The notes below the pieces were generated by a model. The model was given only the letters and a program-made list of their open reading frames with translations. It ran no database searches and was not told the origin of the DNA. 64,000 nucleotides of DNA. Source: Leucobacter insecticola. GTDB lineage: Bacteria; Actinomycetota; Actinomycetes; Actinomycetales; Microbacteriaceae. Position 1 is the first letter of the stretch; each line of letters begins with the position of its first letter. Below are positions 26,172-36,871 of this stretch, in pieces. The stretch spans positions 2,232,001 to 2,296,000 of the forward strand of contig NZ_CP049934.1 of assembly GCF_011382965.1 (NCBI RefSeq). The letters are read 5' to 3'. The position numbers and the translations under genes were made by a program.

Positions 26172-27034
26172 TCGGATCCTCCAGGGGTATCGACAGAGTA
26201 AACGGGCAGTTGAATCGCCCCGGTTGAAAGTAGGTCTACGGTTTCGATCCCGATGCCCAGCATGCGCTGGGCAAGATCGACAAATTCTGCGGTATCAGTG
26301 CCGGTAGCTTCGTAGCGAAGCTCGGGCTCAGTGGGCGCGGTGCGCAGCAGGTCAAGCTCGGTGAGTGTGCGGTACACCTCGTTCGCGGTCTCAATGTCGC
26401 TCGACACGAGGGCAACGCCGCGGCCCATCACCTGCGCGATTGCTCCGCGCAGGAATGGGTAGTGTGTGCAGCCAAGCACGAGCGTGTCAACACCCTGGTC
26501 GACCAACGGCGCCAGGTATTCTTCAGCCACGGCAAGCACCTCGGGGCCACTCGTCTCGCCGGCCTCGACCAGCTCAACGAAGCGCGGACAGGCGACGGCG
26601 CTCAGGGTAATCTCCGGGCGCACAGCGAACAGGTCGTCATACGCGCGGGACTGGATCGTGCCCGTCGTGCCAATGAGCCCTACCTTCCGGTTGCGAGTAA
26701 TTGATGCTGCACTTCGCACGGTCGGCGCGATCACCTCTATCACGGGCACGGCATAGCGCTCTCGCGCGTCACGCAACACTGCAGCCGAAGCCGTGTTGCA
26801 CGCGATCACGAGCATCTTCACGCCCTGGCTGACGAGGTCGTCAAGGATCTCGAGCGCAAACTGACGCACCTCCGCGATGGGGCGCGGGCCGTAGGGCGTG
26901 CGAGCCGTGTCACCGACGTAAATCATCGACTCGTTCGGGAGCTGATCCCGAATCGCCCGCGCCACGGTGAGTCCGCCTACACCGGAGTCAAAGACCCCAA
27001 TGGGTGCCTCCGGTGATAGCTCAGCTGTACGCAC
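26168..27034 (-). CDS. murI: Glutamate racemase
   Basis: The 288-residue enzyme begins its conserved part with [17 protein letters not shown]. It has the two catalytic cysteines in [10 protein letters not shown] and LGCTHYPFL and the [15 protein letters not shown] loop. It makes D-glutamate for peptidoglycan. It is slightly longer than E. coli MurI because of a short C-terminal tail. It is translationally coupled to rph. Confidence 0.96.
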   Translation of the reverse strand: MRTAELSPEAPIGVFDSGVGGLTVARAIRDQLPNESMIYVGDTARTPYGPRPIAEVRQFALEILDDLVSQGVKMLVIACNTASAAVLRDARERYAVPVIEVIAPTVRSAASITRNRKVGLIGTTGTIQSRAYDDLFAVRPEITLSAVACPRFVELVEAGETSGPEVLAVAEEYLAPLVDQGVDTLVLGCTHYPFLRGAIAQVMGRGVALVSSDIETANEVYRTLTELDLLRTAPTEPELRYEATGTDTAEFVDLAQRMLGIGIETVDLLSTGAIQLPVYSVDTPGGSE

Positions 27035-27043
27035 CAGACAAGC

Positions 27044-27742
27044 CTATCGCTCGGTCTGAGTTCCGGCCTTAATCCAGCTGTGCCGGTGCAACTCGGTGAG
27101 GCCGTGTGATTCGATTCCCGCGTAGTGCGCCTTCGCGCCGTAGCCCTTGTTCGAGCCCCAGCAGTACTCCGGGTGCACGTCATCGGCCTCACGCATGAGC
27201 GAGTCACGCGCCACCTTCGCTCGCACCGAGGCCGCCGCGACGCTCGCACAGCTGCGATCGGCCCCAACTTTTGTGCGCACATCGAGTGGTTTGCGCAGGC
27301 ACGGGGTCAACCAGTCCTGGTTGCCATCGAGCAGGATCACCGCAGTGTCGACACTCACTCCCGCACGGTGAAGTTCGAGCAGTGCCCTCCGGGCAGCCTC
27401 CCCCAGCATGGCCGTGATCCCGTGCTCGTCGATCTCTTCGGCGCTCGCGTAGCCCACGGCCCCCGCACCCCACTCCTCGATGAGCGGCGCAAGCGCGTCG
27501 CGCCGCTTCTCGCTCAGCAGCTTGGAATCTCGCAGACCCTCAGGAAAAGTGCTCGTGCCCACTGCGACTGCGTGGGCGCCGACCGCAACAGGGCCAGCGA
27601 TCGCGCCACGGCCAACCTCGTCCATGCCGATGACGAGCGTCGCCCCCTCGGCAAAGAGTGCCGCCTCTGTGTCAAGGGTAGGATCCTTCGAGACCACGGT
27701 CTGAGCTTCAGGATCGACCGCGGCAGCCTTCCCGGCCGTCAC
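27044..27742 (-). CDS. rnhB: Ribonuclease HII
   Basis: The 232-residue protein has the RNase HII catalytic block VIGMDEVGRGAIAGPVAVGA (Asp and Glu of the DE pair), the LRDSKLLSEKRRDAL segment and the DVRTKVGADRSCASVAAAS block with further acidic and conserved residues. It removes ribonucleotides from DNA. Its start overlaps the end of lepB by four bases. The N-terminus before the core carries about 35 extra residues of low conservation. Confidence 0.94.
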   Translation of the reverse strand: MTAGKAAAVDPEAQTVVSKDPTLDTEAALFAEGATLVIGMDEVGRGAIAGPVAVGAHAVAVGTSTFPEGLRDSKLLSEKRRDALAPLIEEWGAGAVGYASAEEIDEHGITAMLGEAARRALLELHRAGVSVDTAVILLDGNQDWLTPCLRKPLDVRTKVGADRSCASVAAASVRAKVARDSLMREADDVHPEYCWGSNKGYGAKAHYAGIESHGLTELHRHSWIKAGTQTER

Positions 27743-28461
27743 TTCGAGGTTTTCGCTTCCTCAACCCCCGTGAACGTGCCCTCGGGCGTGCCGAGCCAAC
27801 TAAAGCGATTCAGCGGCCAGTTGAGCACGAAGGCTCGCCCGACGATCTCATCCTCGGGCACAAAGCCCTTGCCGGGCTGATCCTGGTTGTAGCGCGAATC
27901 TTTGCTCGCGTAGCGGTTGTCGCCCATCACCCACACGGATCCCTCGGGGACGGTGACATCGAAGTCAATGGCGGAGGCCCGTTTCTCACCCTGCGGAATC
28001 ACCGCGTAGGGTTCGTCGATCGGCACGCCGTTGACCATCACGCGGCCCTGGGCATCGCAACAAGAGACTCGGTCCCCTCCGATCCCGATGACGCGCTTCA
28101 CCACGTACTCATCGCTCGTGTCGGCCGCGAGTCCCACCGCTTGCAGCACCTTCTCAAAGCCCTGAGGTGGCAGATTGCCGCTCGGGTGCAGCCAACCACC
28201 CGGATCTTTGAACACCACGATGTCGCCGCGCTGCACACCGACAACGTCGGGCACGAGCTGGTTGACGAGGATCCGATCGTTCACCATGAGCGTCTGTTCC
28301 ATCGACGGCGAAGGAATGTAGAAGCTGCGCACCAGAAATGTCTTCAGCAGGAACGACACCAAAAAGGCGACCACCAAAATGATGATGAGGTCACGTAGGA
28401 AGCCGAACAGACCTCCACGACGATGCCGTCGACGAGGCTCAGAGGCCACGGTTTCGCTCAT
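27739..28461 (-). CDS. lepB: Signal peptidase I
   Basis: The 240-residue type I signal peptidase has one N-terminal transmembrane helix (LIIILVVAFLVSFLLKTFLV), the catalytic serine in FYIPSPSMEQTL, the catalytic lysine in VVKRVIGIGGDRV and the C-terminal box VWVMGDNRYASKDSR. It cleaves Sec and Tat signal peptides at the outer face of the membrane. The N-terminus is basic (RRRHRRGG). It lies downstream of rplS, separated by a strong hairpin. Confidence 0.95.
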   Translation of the reverse strand: MSETVASEPRRRHRRGGLFGFLRDLIIILVVAFLVSFLLKTFLVRSFYIPSPSMEQTLMVNDRILVNQLVPDVVGVQRGDIVVFKDPGGWLHPSGNLPPQGFEKVLQAVGLAADTSDEYVVKRVIGIGGDRVSCCDAQGRVMVNGVPIDEPYAVIPQGEKRASAIDFDVTVPEGSVWVMGDNRYASKDSRYNQDQPGKGFVPEDEIVGRAFVLNWPLNRFSWLGTPEGTFTGVEEAKTSK

Positions 28462-28493
28462 TACTGCTCCATGCTTCAGGTACGGCTTCTACA

Positions 28494-28538
28494 GACACTT
28501 CAGGCTCCCATCCCTGACAGGGGGAGCCTGAGAGTGTC
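28494..28538 (-). terminator. Hairpin terminator after rplS
   Basis: Reading on the reverse strand, GACACTCTCAGGCTCCC pairs with GGGAGCCTGAAGTGTC with one mismatch or bulge across a 12-nt loop. It follows the rplS stop by 35 bases and precedes lepB. It lacks a long U-run but is by far the strongest structure in the gap. Confidence 0.62.
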
Positions 28539-28573
28539 ACAGACTTCTTTGAAAAGTCCGAGAGGAAACGCGA

Positions 28574-28921
28574 CTAGATCTCGCGCTTCTCCTTGATCTT
28601 GGCCTTCTTACCGGTGAGGCCACGCAGGTAGTAAAGCTTTGCACGACGGACATCACCGCGGGTGACAACCTCGATCTTGTCGATCGCAGGCGAGTGCAGC
28701 GGGAACTTACGCTCCACACCCACCTGGAAGCTGATCTTGCGAACGGTGAAAGTCTCGCGGACGCCCTCGCCGTGGCGGGAAATCACAACACCCTGGAACA
28801 CCTGGATACGTGAACGGTTGCCTTCAACGATGTTGACGTGCACCTTGACGTTATCGCCGGCACGGAACGCGGGAATGTCACTCTTGAGCGACGCGGCATC
28901 GACGTGGTCGAGCTTCTGCAT
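28574..28921 (-). CDS. rplS: 50S ribosomal protein L19
   Basis: The 115-residue protein has the normal length and the L19 sequence throughout: [53 protein letters not shown] and [16 protein letters not shown]. It sits at the 30S-50S interface. The ATG at 28921 fits the family start. Confidence 0.98.
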   Translation of the reverse strand: MQKLDHVDAASLKSDIPAFRAGDNVKVHVNIVEGNRSRIQVFQGVVISRHGEGVRETFTVRKISFQVGVERKFPLHSPAIDKIEVVTRGDVRRAKLYYLRGLTGKKAKIKEKREI

Positions 28922-29067
28922 GATGGTCTCTCTCTGCGGCCGCCACAAGTCGGAACGCGGAATTCGATAAGTAAAAGTTGATGAGCTCACGGTCTGTGCG
29001 GACCCTCGTGGCAGTGACGCACCGTGGCACAAGGATCTATTATGTCACAGTTCTGGGGTCTTGCGCG

Positions 29068-30053
29068 TCAGGCTTGGCACCCCGGACACCAGTACAGCTT
29101 CCTGGCACCGATCTCCTCGAGCACGATGTTGGTGCCGCAGCGTTTACAGGGAGTTCCCTCAAGTTTGTACACCCAGTGGCGCTCGTCGCGATCCCGAAGC
29201 GCCCGCACATAATCGTCGCCCGTGAGCCCGTCGATCGTGATCATCTGCCCCACCGTGATGCCGATTTCTAGCAGCTGCGCCCAGTCATCCCACATCGCAG
29301 CGAGGGCATCTTCGCCGACTTCATTCGCGGGAGTGTGTGGATTCAACGCGGCGCGAAACAGCATCTCCGCGCGGTACACATTGCCAATACCGGCAACGAC
29401 CGACTGATCCATCAGCACCAACCCAATGGGGGTCTTCTTCTTCGCGGCTCGCTCGATGAAACGTCGCTTTTCTGCTTCCGTGTTGGCGTTCGCAGGATCC
29501 GGGCCGAGGCGTTGCCGCACCGCTTCCACTTCCGCGGGCGTCTGCACCTCACACACGGTCGGCCCGCGCAGATCCGCGCACACCGTGTCGTTCAGCAGCC
29601 GCACCCGCACCTGGCCGACCGGCTCCGGCGGGAAGCTCTCAAGCGCTGTGCCCTCGCGGTCTTCCTCCGCCATGCGCACGCGTGTGCGTCTCGGCGCACC
29701 AATCGAGGTGACCGAGTCTTCGCCGGCGTGATCGACCGCGCCCGCCATGCCGGTCTGGCCCAGTTTCGAGTGCCCGGGAGTCTGCCCGTGAATCTGGATC
29801 GACGGATCCACCCGAACATCCCCCGAAAAATCCCAGGCTCCGTAGATACCCAGGTGTACCCGCAGCCACAGCCCCCCTCAAACTCGAGAAACATTTGCTT
29901 CCCCACGGCGCGAGCGTCGGTCATTTCGCGGCGGTTCAGGATCGCGGCGCCCTCGGCAAAGCGCCCCTGCGGGCTCGACACCTCTGGCGCGGTACCAACA
30001 AAATTGGCCGCGAACTGGCGTGCGATGCGATGTACGGAATGTCCCTCTGGCAT
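29068..30053 (-). CDS. Fpg/Nei-family DNA glycosylase (Nei-type), frame broken once
   Basis: The N-terminus MPEGHSVHRIAR carries the catalytic Pro2 and Glu3 of the family. The C-terminal portion has the H2TH region (LMDQSVVAGIGNVYRAE) and a four-cysteine zinc finger (CKRCG...WCPGC). The two halves are in different frames. The expected join LWLRVHLGIYGAWDFSG is encoded across a run of six C's at 29872-29877 (+ strand); one more C restores one frame of about 328 residues. It excises oxidised bases by a glycosylase/AP-lyase reaction. The first residues favour the actinobacterial Nei type over MutM. Confidence 0.85.
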
Positions 30054-30070
30054 GGCTACGGACTATCGGG

Positions 30071-30562
30071 CTACAGCGCGTCGACCTGTTTACCCGCGAT
30101 CGCGCCCGTGCGCTCGTACTCCCCTAACTGGGAGATGCGACGCACGTGACGCTCGTCCTCAGTGAACGGCGTATCGATAAACGTGTCGATGAACCGGATC
30201 GCATCCTCAACCGGGTGCTGGCGGGCGCCAATCGAGATGACGTTCGCATTGTTGTGCTCGCGCGCTAGCGTCGCTGTCGACTCGTTCCACACAAGGGCGG
30301 CGCGGATCCCCTCGACCTTGTTCGCCGCCATCTGCTCACCGTTGCCGGAGCCACCAAACACCACTCCCAGCGCCGGAACCCCCGCACGCTCATCACGCGC
30401 CACCCCCAACGCCGCGTTGATGCAGAACGACGGGTAGTCGTCGAGCGCGTCATACTCAGCGGGCCCGTGATCGACGACCTCGAATCCTCTCCCCTGCAGA
30501 TGCTGCTGCAGCTGCTGGCTAAATTCGAGTCCGGCGTGGTCTGTGGCTACGTGAATGCGCAT
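30071..30562 (-). CDS. rpiB: Ribose-5-phosphate isomerase B
   Basis: The 163-residue RpiB/LacAB-type isomerase begins MRIHVATDHAGLEFSQQL and has VVFGGSGNGEQMAANKVEG, which forms the anion hole. In actinobacterial enzymes a glutamate replaces the catalytic cysteine, and the segment here has Ser-Gly-Asn-Gly-Glu. ALVWNESTATLAREHNNANV is also present. It interconverts ribose 5-phosphate and ribulose 5-phosphate. The family start is at 30562, not the longer upstream frame. It is followed 17 bases later by the Nei-type gene. Confidence 0.95.
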   Translation of the reverse strand: MRIHVATDHAGLEFSQQLQQHLQGRGFEVVDHGPAEYDALDDYPSFCINAALGVARDERAGVPALGVVFGGSGNGEQMAANKVEGIRAALVWNESTATLAREHNNANVISIGARQHPVEDAIRFIDTFIDTPFTEDERHVRRISQLGEYERTGAIAGKQVDAL

Positions 30563-30591
30563 GCGGGTAATTGTAGCGGCGGGATCCCCGA

Positions 30592-31200
30592 TCAAAACTG
30601 CGGACCGGCGGTCCTGCCACGCTTCAGCTCGTAGAAACCGGGCACGCCGGCCGCCATCACGATCCCGTCCCACAAACGCAGTGCATCTTCGCCCGTCGGC
30701 GCCGGAGTTACCACGGGCCCAAAGAAAGCGACCCCGTTGACGGAGATAATCGGCACGCCCACGTCGGGTCCCGCGATCGCCATTGCGTGATCGGTGTTCG
30801 CACGTAATTGCGCATCAAGGCTGTCATCTTCAGCGGCCGCGGCAAGTTCCGCGGGAAGCGAGAGCTCTGCGAGGGACGCAGAGATGATTGCGTCGGTGTC
30901 TGTTTGCCCGCCCGGGTGAATGCGCGTACCGAAGGCCGTATAAAGTTTTCCGACGACGTCCTCACCGTGCGCCCGCCGCGCTGCTTCAACGACACGACCG
31001 AGCCTGAGGCCTTGGCGGTGAAACTCACCGTGGGAACCCTGGTCTTCTTGACCCTCATTAATGATCGCGAGACTAATCGGGTGCCAAGCAATGCTGAACC
31101 CGCGGGCATCGGCGACCTCGCTGGCCCAGCGGCTCGTCATCCAGCACCACGGGCAGATCGGATCAAACCAGAACTCAACAACGGGGGCTTCGGTAGTCAT
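30592..31200 (-). CDS. Mycothiol-dependent DsbA-like reductase (Rv2466c type)
   Basis: The 202-residue thioredoxin-fold protein has the active site CPWC (Cys16-Cys19) in EFWFDPICPWCWMTSRW and a C-terminal stretch NGVAFFGPVVTPAPTGED that, from memory, follows mycobacterial Rv2466c almost residue by residue, down to YELKRGRTAGPQF. Rv2466c is a mycothiol-dependent nitroreductase/oxidoreductase involved in oxidative-stress resistance. The homology supports mycothiol as the main thiol in this organism. It is divergent from pepN. Confidence 0.9.
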   Translation of the reverse strand: MTTEAPVVEFWFDPICPWCWMTSRWASEVADARGFSIAWHPISLAIINEGQEDQGSHGEFHRQGLRLGRVVEAARRAHGEDVVGKLYTAFGTRIHPGGQTDTDAIISASLAELSLPAELAAAAEDDSLDAQLRANTDHAMAIAGPDVGVPIISVNGVAFFGPVVTPAPTGEDALRLWDGIVMAAGVPGFYELKRGRTAGPQF

Positions 31201-31290
31201 GCCGAATAGTGTATCCCCAGATCTCGCCCCGTTGTCAGTGGCGGGCAATAGGCTGGTCTCATACGGTCCAATTAGATCCCAGGAGCTCAA

Positions 31291-33860
31291 GTGCCAGGCA
31301 CAAATCTCACCCGAGTAGAAGCGCAGGAACGCGCCAGCATCGTTCGCAGCAAGAGTTACGAGATTCAGCTGGATCTCACTACCGGCCCCGAGACGTTTGC
31401 GGCAGACACCACCATTGTCTTCAGCGCGACACCCGGGTGCGACACCTTCATCGATCTCATTGCCGCCTCTGTTGAAGAGATCGAGCTGAACGGCACCTCG
31501 GTTGATCCGGCCCACGCCTTCGCAGACTCCCGGATCCAACTCGCGGGCCTCGCTGCGGAGAACACGCTGCGGATCCGCTCAACCCAGAGCTACACCAACA
31601 CCGGCGAGGGCCTGCACCGCTTCGTCGATCCGGCCGATGGCGAGGTGTACCTGTACTCGCAGTTCGAGGTGCCTGATTCTCGGCGTGTGTTCCCCGTCTT
31701 TGAACAGCCGGACCTGAAGGCGACATTCCAATTCACGGTCACGGCCCCCGCCCGGTGGAAGCTCTCCAGCAACCAGGCCACCCCGGTACCGGTGCCGGCG
31801 GGCGAAGCCAACGGTGAAGCTATCGCCACCTGGAGCTTCGCACCGACGCCGATCATGTCGAGCTACATCACCGCCCTCATCGCGGGCCCCTATCACGAGG
31901 TCCGCAGCGAGCTCACGAGCCGCGACGGCCGCACCATTCCGCTCGGCGTGTTCTGCCGCGAATCGCTCGCGCAGTATCTTGACGCCGACTACGTGTTCGA
32001 GAAGACACGCCAGGGCTTCGCGTTCTTCGAGGAGCAGTTCGACTACCCCTACCCCTTCGACAAGTACGACCAACTGTTTGTGCCCGAGTTCAACGCGGGC
32101 GCGATGGAAAACGCGGGCGCGGTCACCTTCACCGAAGCCTACGTCTTCCGCAGCCAGGTCACCGACGCAATGCGTGAACGCCGGGTCATCACGATCCTGC
32201 ACGAACTCGCCCACATGTGGTTTGGCGACCTGGTGACGATGCGCTGGTGGAACGACCTGTGGCTCAATGAGTCCTTCGCGGAGTACATGTCGACGCTCGC
32301 GACCGCCGAGGCGACCGAGTGGACGGAGTGCTGGACCACGTTCGTTGCCTCCGAGAAGTCTTGGGCCTACCGCCAAGACCAGCTCCCTTCGACGCACCCC
32401 ATCGTTGCCGAGATTCGGGATCTGGAAGACGTGCTCGTCAACTTCGACGGCATCACCTATGCGAAGGGCGCATCGGTGCTCAAGCAGCTCGTCGCGTGGG
32501 TGGGCCAGCAGCCCTTCATGCGTGGCGTGCACGACTACTTCGTGAAGCATCACCACGCCAACACCGAACTGCGTGACCTATTGGTGGAGCTTGAGGCCCA
32601 GAGCGGTCGCGACCTGACCGAGTGGTCACAGAAGTGGCTCGAAACGGCTGGCGTCAATACGCTGCGTCCGGAGTTCACCCTTGACGATGAGGGCCGCTAC
32701 GCATCTTTCGCGATCTCGCAGTCGGCCACCGAGGAGTACCCGACGCTGCGCCCGCATCGGATCGCGGTGGGGCTCTACACGGAGCAGGATGGCGCGCTCG
32801 TGCGTACCAGGCGCATCGAGCTCGACATCGACGGCGCGGTGACCGAGGTTCCCGAGCTCATAGGCGAGACGCAGCCCGCGCTGCTGCTCCTCAACGACGA
32901 CGACCTCAGCTACGCGAAGATTCGTCTCGATCCGCGCTCGCTCGAAACTGTCGCGCGCAGCCTCGGCAGCATGCCAGATTCGCTCCCCGAGCGCTCGTCT
33001 GGGGAACACTCTGGGACGCCACGCGCGACGCCGAGCTTCCCGCGAGCCAGTTCATCGACGTTGTGCTCGCTCACATCGAACACGAGACGGGATCAACCAC
33101 GCTGCGCACGCTGCTGCAGCAGCTGATCCTCGCAGCCTCAAGCTACGTCGCCCCGGCACGGCGTACCGCCTCGCTTGCGCGCGTGGCCGACGCGCTCTGG
33201 GCGCTGGCACAAAAGGCCGCCCCGGGATCGGACAACCAGTTCCAGTTCATCAAGGCGTTTACGGGGATCGCCGCGACACCGGCCCAGCTCGACACCGTAC
33301 TGCAGCTGCTCGCCGGCGACACCGAGCTTCAGGGTCTCGACATCGATACGGATCTCGGCTGGGAGCTCCTGATCGCACTCGCCGCTGGGGGCCGGACCAC
33401 GGCAGCGGAGATCGAGGCCGCCCTCGCGGATGACCGCACGGCAAGCGGAGAGCAGTCGGCAGCGCACGCACGCGCAGCACTTCCTGAGCCTGCAGAAAAG
33501 AATGCCGCTTGGGCATCCGTGTTCGATGAGGCTGGCGCGTCGAACCTCATCGTGCGTGCGACCGGCCTCGGTTTCACCCGGGTCGCTGACCTCACCGCGC
33601 TCGAGCCGTTCGTCGAGCGTTTCTTCGGGTCGCTCCGGCACATTTGGGACACCCGCAGCTACGCTATCGCCGAAGAGATCATTGACGGCTTCTACCCCGC
33701 ACCCCTCGCGAACGAGGCACTCGCGGAGGCTACTCGCGCCTGGCTCTCCGCGAACGAGGACGCACCCGCTGCACTCCGGCGACTGATTATTGAGCACCTT
33801 GCGGGCGTCACCCGAGCACTCGCCGCGCAGCGAGCCGATCAGGCGGATCAGGCGGCCTAA
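31291..33860 (+). CDS. pepN: Aminopeptidase N (M1 family), frame broken once
   Basis: The protein has the M1 signature GAMEN (Gly270 onward), the zinc-binding HELAH (His304/His308) with the downstream glutamate in LNESFAEYMS, and a long helical C-terminal domain. The frame as written drifts after LGSMPDSLP near 32988. The +1 frame then carries LVWGTLWDATRDAELPASQF and continues to 33860. One extra C in the CCCC run at 32985-32988 rejoins them into an intact protein of about 856 residues. The start is GTG at 31291, with AGGAG at 31279-31283. It removes N-terminal amino acids from peptides in the cytosol. The mscS ATG follows the stop directly. Confidence 0.92.
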
Positions 33861-34781
33861 ATGGACGACGTTGAAATCGACGGTGTTGAGGAGGTCGTGC
33901 AACACACGATCGGCGCCTTCTACGAGACGTTTCACGTCCCGATAAACATCGTCATCATCATCATCGCGGCGATCCTGGTGAACTGGGTGCTGCGCCGGAT
34001 CCTGGTGCGCACGGTCACCCAGATCGTGCGCGGCGTGAAGAAATCTCAGGACGTCGATACGACCTCCGAGATGCAGGCCGCGCCCTACGTGAACGCACGC
34101 GCCGTGCAGCGGACCCGCACCCTCGGCACAGTTGGCCGCGCCGTCATTACGTGGACGATCGTGGTGATTGCGCTGATCCTGATTCTCGGCCAGCTCGGCC
34201 TGAACCTCGCCGCGCTGTTGACCTCCGCGGGCATCGTGGCGGCCGGCCTCGCCTTCGGTGCGCAGAACGTCGTCAAAGACATTCTCAACGGCATCTTCAT
34301 GGTGTTCGAGGACCAGCTGGGGGTGGGTGATGTCGTCACGATCGGAGCCATCAGCGGCACCGTCGAAGACGTCGGGATCCGCGTCACCCAGGTGCGCGCG
34401 CTCGATGGCACGCTGTGGTTTATCCGCAACGGCGAGATCCTGACCCTCGGCAACTCTTCGCAGGGCTGGGGCCGGGCGCTCATCGACGTGACGGTCGATG
34501 CGAATCAGGATCTCTCGCACGTTTCCGAGGTGTCACTGGAGGCGGCACGGGCTCTGCTGCGCTCCGAGAAGTACGCGCGCAAGGTCACCGGTGAGCCAGA
34601 GATCATGGGCCTCGAGAGTGTGTTCGGCGACCGCGCGACGCTGCGGCTCGCGGTGCGCACCAGACCCGAGGCGCAATGGGAAGTGCAGCGGGGCATCCGC
34701 GCGGAACTGCGCCGCAAGTTCCGTGAGCACAACATCAAGCTGGCGGATGAGTTTCCGAAAGGGCACGGAGGAACAAGATGA
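33861..34781 (+). CDS. Small-conductance mechanosensitive channel (MscS family)
   Basis: The 306-residue protein has three transmembrane helices: about residues 24-45, 85-110 and the pore helix AALLTSAGIVAAGLAFGAQN. The MscS beta domain follows (GIFMVFEDQLGVGDVV), then a C-terminal domain (LIDVTVDANQDLSHV). It opens under membrane tension to release solutes. It starts directly after pepN and overlaps glbO by four bases, so the three genes form one operon. Confidence 0.93.
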   Translation: MDDVEIDGVEEVVQHTIGAFYETFHVPINIVIIIIAAILVNWVLRRILVRTVTQIVRGVKKSQDVDTTSEMQAAPYVNARAVQRTRTLGTVGRAVITWTIVVIALILILGQLGLNLAALLTSAGIVAAGLAFGAQNVVKDILNGIFMVFEDQLGVGDVVTIGAISGTVEDVGIRVTQVRALDGTLWFIRNGEILTLGNSSQGWGRALIDVTVDANQDLSHVSEVSLEAARALLRSEKYARKVTGEPEIMGLESVFGDRATLRLAVRTRPEAQWEVQRGIRAELRRKFREHNIKLADEFPKGHGGTR

Positions 34782-35227
34782 ACGAAGCACGCAGCGAGCA
34801 GGCTCCCGCCCCCAGGCTGACGATACGCTCGGGCGCAACGGGTGAGGCGGTGACCGAAACCCTGTGGGCGCAGGTCGGCGGCACCGAAACGTTCGAGAAG
34901 ATCGCGCGCGCCTTCTATCGGGGCGTGCGAGAGGACCCGATTCTCGCCCCGATGTACCCGGATGATGATTGGGAGGGTGCCGAGTGGCGGCTGCGGGCAT
35001 TCCTTGAACAGTACTGGGGCGGGCCAACGACTTACTCCGAGGAGCGCGGGCACCCGCGGCTGCGCATGCGACACCAGCCGTTCCACGTCAATCCGGCGGC
35101 TCGGGATCGCTGGCTGTTGCACATGAACGCGGCGCTGGATGAGGCGGCCCTCGCCCCCATGCACGACGCGGCCTTCCGCGACTACGTAGACCGCGCCGCG
35201 CAGGCCATGGTGAACCGTCTCGACTAA
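34778..35227 (+). CDS. glbO: Group II truncated haemoglobin
   Basis: The 149-residue globin has the truncated 2-on-2 fold with the group II features: FEKIARAFYRGV (helix B with Tyr at B10), the LRAFLEQYWGGPTTYSEERG segment, the proximal histidine in RMRHQPFHVN, and the tryptophan in RDRWLLHMNAAL (G8 region). Such proteins bind O2, NO or peroxide. The N-terminus is about 20 residues longer than the minimal domain. It overlaps mscS (ATGA). Confidence 0.93.
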   Translation: MNEARSEQAPAPRLTIRSGATGEAVTETLWAQVGGTETFEKIARAFYRGVREDPILAPMYPDDDWEGAEWRLRAFLEQYWGGPTTYSEERGHPRLRMRHQPFHVNPAARDRWLLHMNAALDEAALAPMHDAAFRDYVDRAAQAMVNRLD

Positions 35228-35234
35228 TCCACCG

Positions 35235-35256
35235 CCTGTCTGACTCCCCAGACAGG
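35235..35256 (+). terminator. Terminator-like hairpin after glbO
   Basis: CCTGTCTG (35235-35242) and CAGACAGG (35249-35256) form an 8-bp stem with a 6-nt loop, eight bases after the glbO stop. Only TTC follows. It is the likely end of the pepN-mscS-glbO transcript. Confidence 0.5.
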
Positions 35257-35353
35257 TTCATGCGCAGAACGCATTGCGGTCGGCCCGCAAACAATAGTCT
35301 GGCTCTTGCAAACGACACACAACCAATATGTAGCTTTCAAAGGATCTGACGCA

Positions 35354-36871
35354 ATGACGCATCAACCAGCAGAAGACACAAGCACGTCTACCCTCTCGGT
35401 AGAGCAACGGACCATCGATATGGTCCCGAAGAATGAGCGCCACGGCACCCCGATGAGTCAATTCACGCTGTGGTTCGGCGGGAACATGCAAATCACGGCG
35501 ATTGTCACCGGACTCATCACCGTCGCCATCTTCCAAGCCGAACCCCTCACCGCGATCATCGCCTTGATCGTGGGCAACGTGATCGGCGGCATTTCTATGG
35601 CGCTCCACTCCGCGCAGGGACCGAGGATGGGGCTCCCCCAGATGATCTCCAGCCGCGTCCAGTTTGGCGTGCGCGGGGCCACGCTCCCCCTGGTACTCGT
35701 GATCTGCATGTACCTGGGATTCGCCTCGACGGGAGCCGCACTCTCTGGCGACGCGATCAATCACCTCATCGACCTCACAACGGAGCCGGGTGAAGCACCC
35801 ATTACCGGTATCCTGATTTTTGGCGCGCTCACCGCAATCGTCTCCATCTTTGGCTATCGGCTTATTCACGTCATGGGCCGCGTCGCCACAATTGCCGGCA
35901 TCCTCGGGTTCGCTTACCTGTTCATACGGATCTTCACCGCGTACGACGTTTCGGCGTCCTTCGGAGTGGGACAGACGGGCATCGCGACATTCATGGTGTG
36001 CGTCACGCTCGGGGCGAGTTGGCAGATGACCTATGCGCCCTATGTCGCGGACTACTCGCGCTACCTCCCAGCAGACACCCCGGTCCGCAAGACGTTCTGG
36101 GCAACATTCCTCGGCAGCGTCACCGGGACACAGATCTCCATGACGATGGGTGTGCTCATTGGAGCAGTCTCCGGCAATGACCTCCTCGGAGGCCCAGTCG
36201 GCTTTCTCGGAGTCCTCGCAGGCCCCGTGTACGCAGCGCTCGTCATTTATCTCGTCATCATCGTCGGAAAGCTCACCGCAAACACACTCAACGCTTACGG
36301 CGGCATCATGTGCACGGTCACCGCGATCACAAGTTTCAACGCGCGCACCCGCATCACGTCGAGGGCACGGTCGCTCTACATCATCGTGTTTGTAGCGCTC
36401 ACCATGGTGATTGCCATCGCGGCCAGCGCCGATTTCCTCAACAACTTCAAGAACTTTGTGCTGCTGCTTCTCGCGGTCTTCATCCCCTGGAGCATCATCA
36501 ACCTCGTCGATTACTACTTGGTCTCCAAGGAGCGCATCGACATACCCGCGCTCTACGATCGCCGCGGCCGCTACGGTTCGGTGAACTGGGTCGCGCTGTC
36601 ATCGTATGCCATCGGAATCGTGGTGCAGATCCCGTTCCTCACGAACGAAACCTACAGTGTGCTCGGCGACTACAACGGCGTGTTTTCTCACGTTCTCGGC
36701 GGCATGGATATCTCGTGGATCGTTTCGATGATTGTCACTTTCTGCGTGTACTACCCCTGGGCAAAGCGCACAATGCGCCCGCCCGCAGAGATGATCTACC
36801 CGCCCGAGTATTCGGCGGAGCAAACCGGGCGCATCAACGTCGTCCCCGTACATGAGGAGGCCACAATATGA
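35354..36871 (+). CDS. NCS1-family permease (cytosine/purine/allantoin type)
   Basis: The 505-residue protein has about twelve transmembrane helices and the NCS1 N-terminal phrases PMSQFTLWFGGNMQ and GPRMGLPQMISSRVQFG, then YVADYSRYLPADTP after helix 6. The family moves nucleobases and related compounds, usually with H+ or Na+. The ATG at 35354 has AAAGGA upstream. Its stop overlaps the next gene, a GlcD-like FAD oxidase, by four bases, which suggests uptake and oxidation of one substrate. Which substrate is unknown. Confidence 0.9.
   Translation: MTHQPAEDTSTSTLSVEQRTIDMVPKNERHGTPMSQFTLWFGGNMQITAIVTGLITVAIFQAEPLTAIIALIVGNVIGGISMALHSAQGPRMGLPQMISSRVQFGVRGATLPLVLVICMYLGFASTGAALSGDAINHLIDLTTEPGEAPITGILIFGALTAIVSIFGYRLIHVMGRVATIAGILGFAYLFIRIFTAYDVSASFGVGQTGIATFMVCVTLGASWQMTYAPYVADYSRYLPADTPVRKTFWATFLGSVTGTQISMTMGVLIGAVSGNDLLGGPVGFLGVLAGPVYAALVIYLVIIVGKLTANTLNAYGGIMCTVTAITSFNARTRITSRARSLYIIVFVALTMVIAIAASADFLNNFKNFVLLLLAVFIPWSIINLVDYYLVSKERIDIPALYDRRGRYGSVNWVALSSYAIGIVVQIPFLTNETYSVLGDYNGVFSHVLGGMDISWIVSMIVTFCVYYPWAKRTMRPPAEMIYPPEYSAEQTGRINVVPVHEEATI

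Noticed and set aside
29068..30053. Two separate glycosylase genes.
   Set aside because: The halves are complementary parts of one Fpg/Nei protein separated by a six-C run; an indel explains them better.
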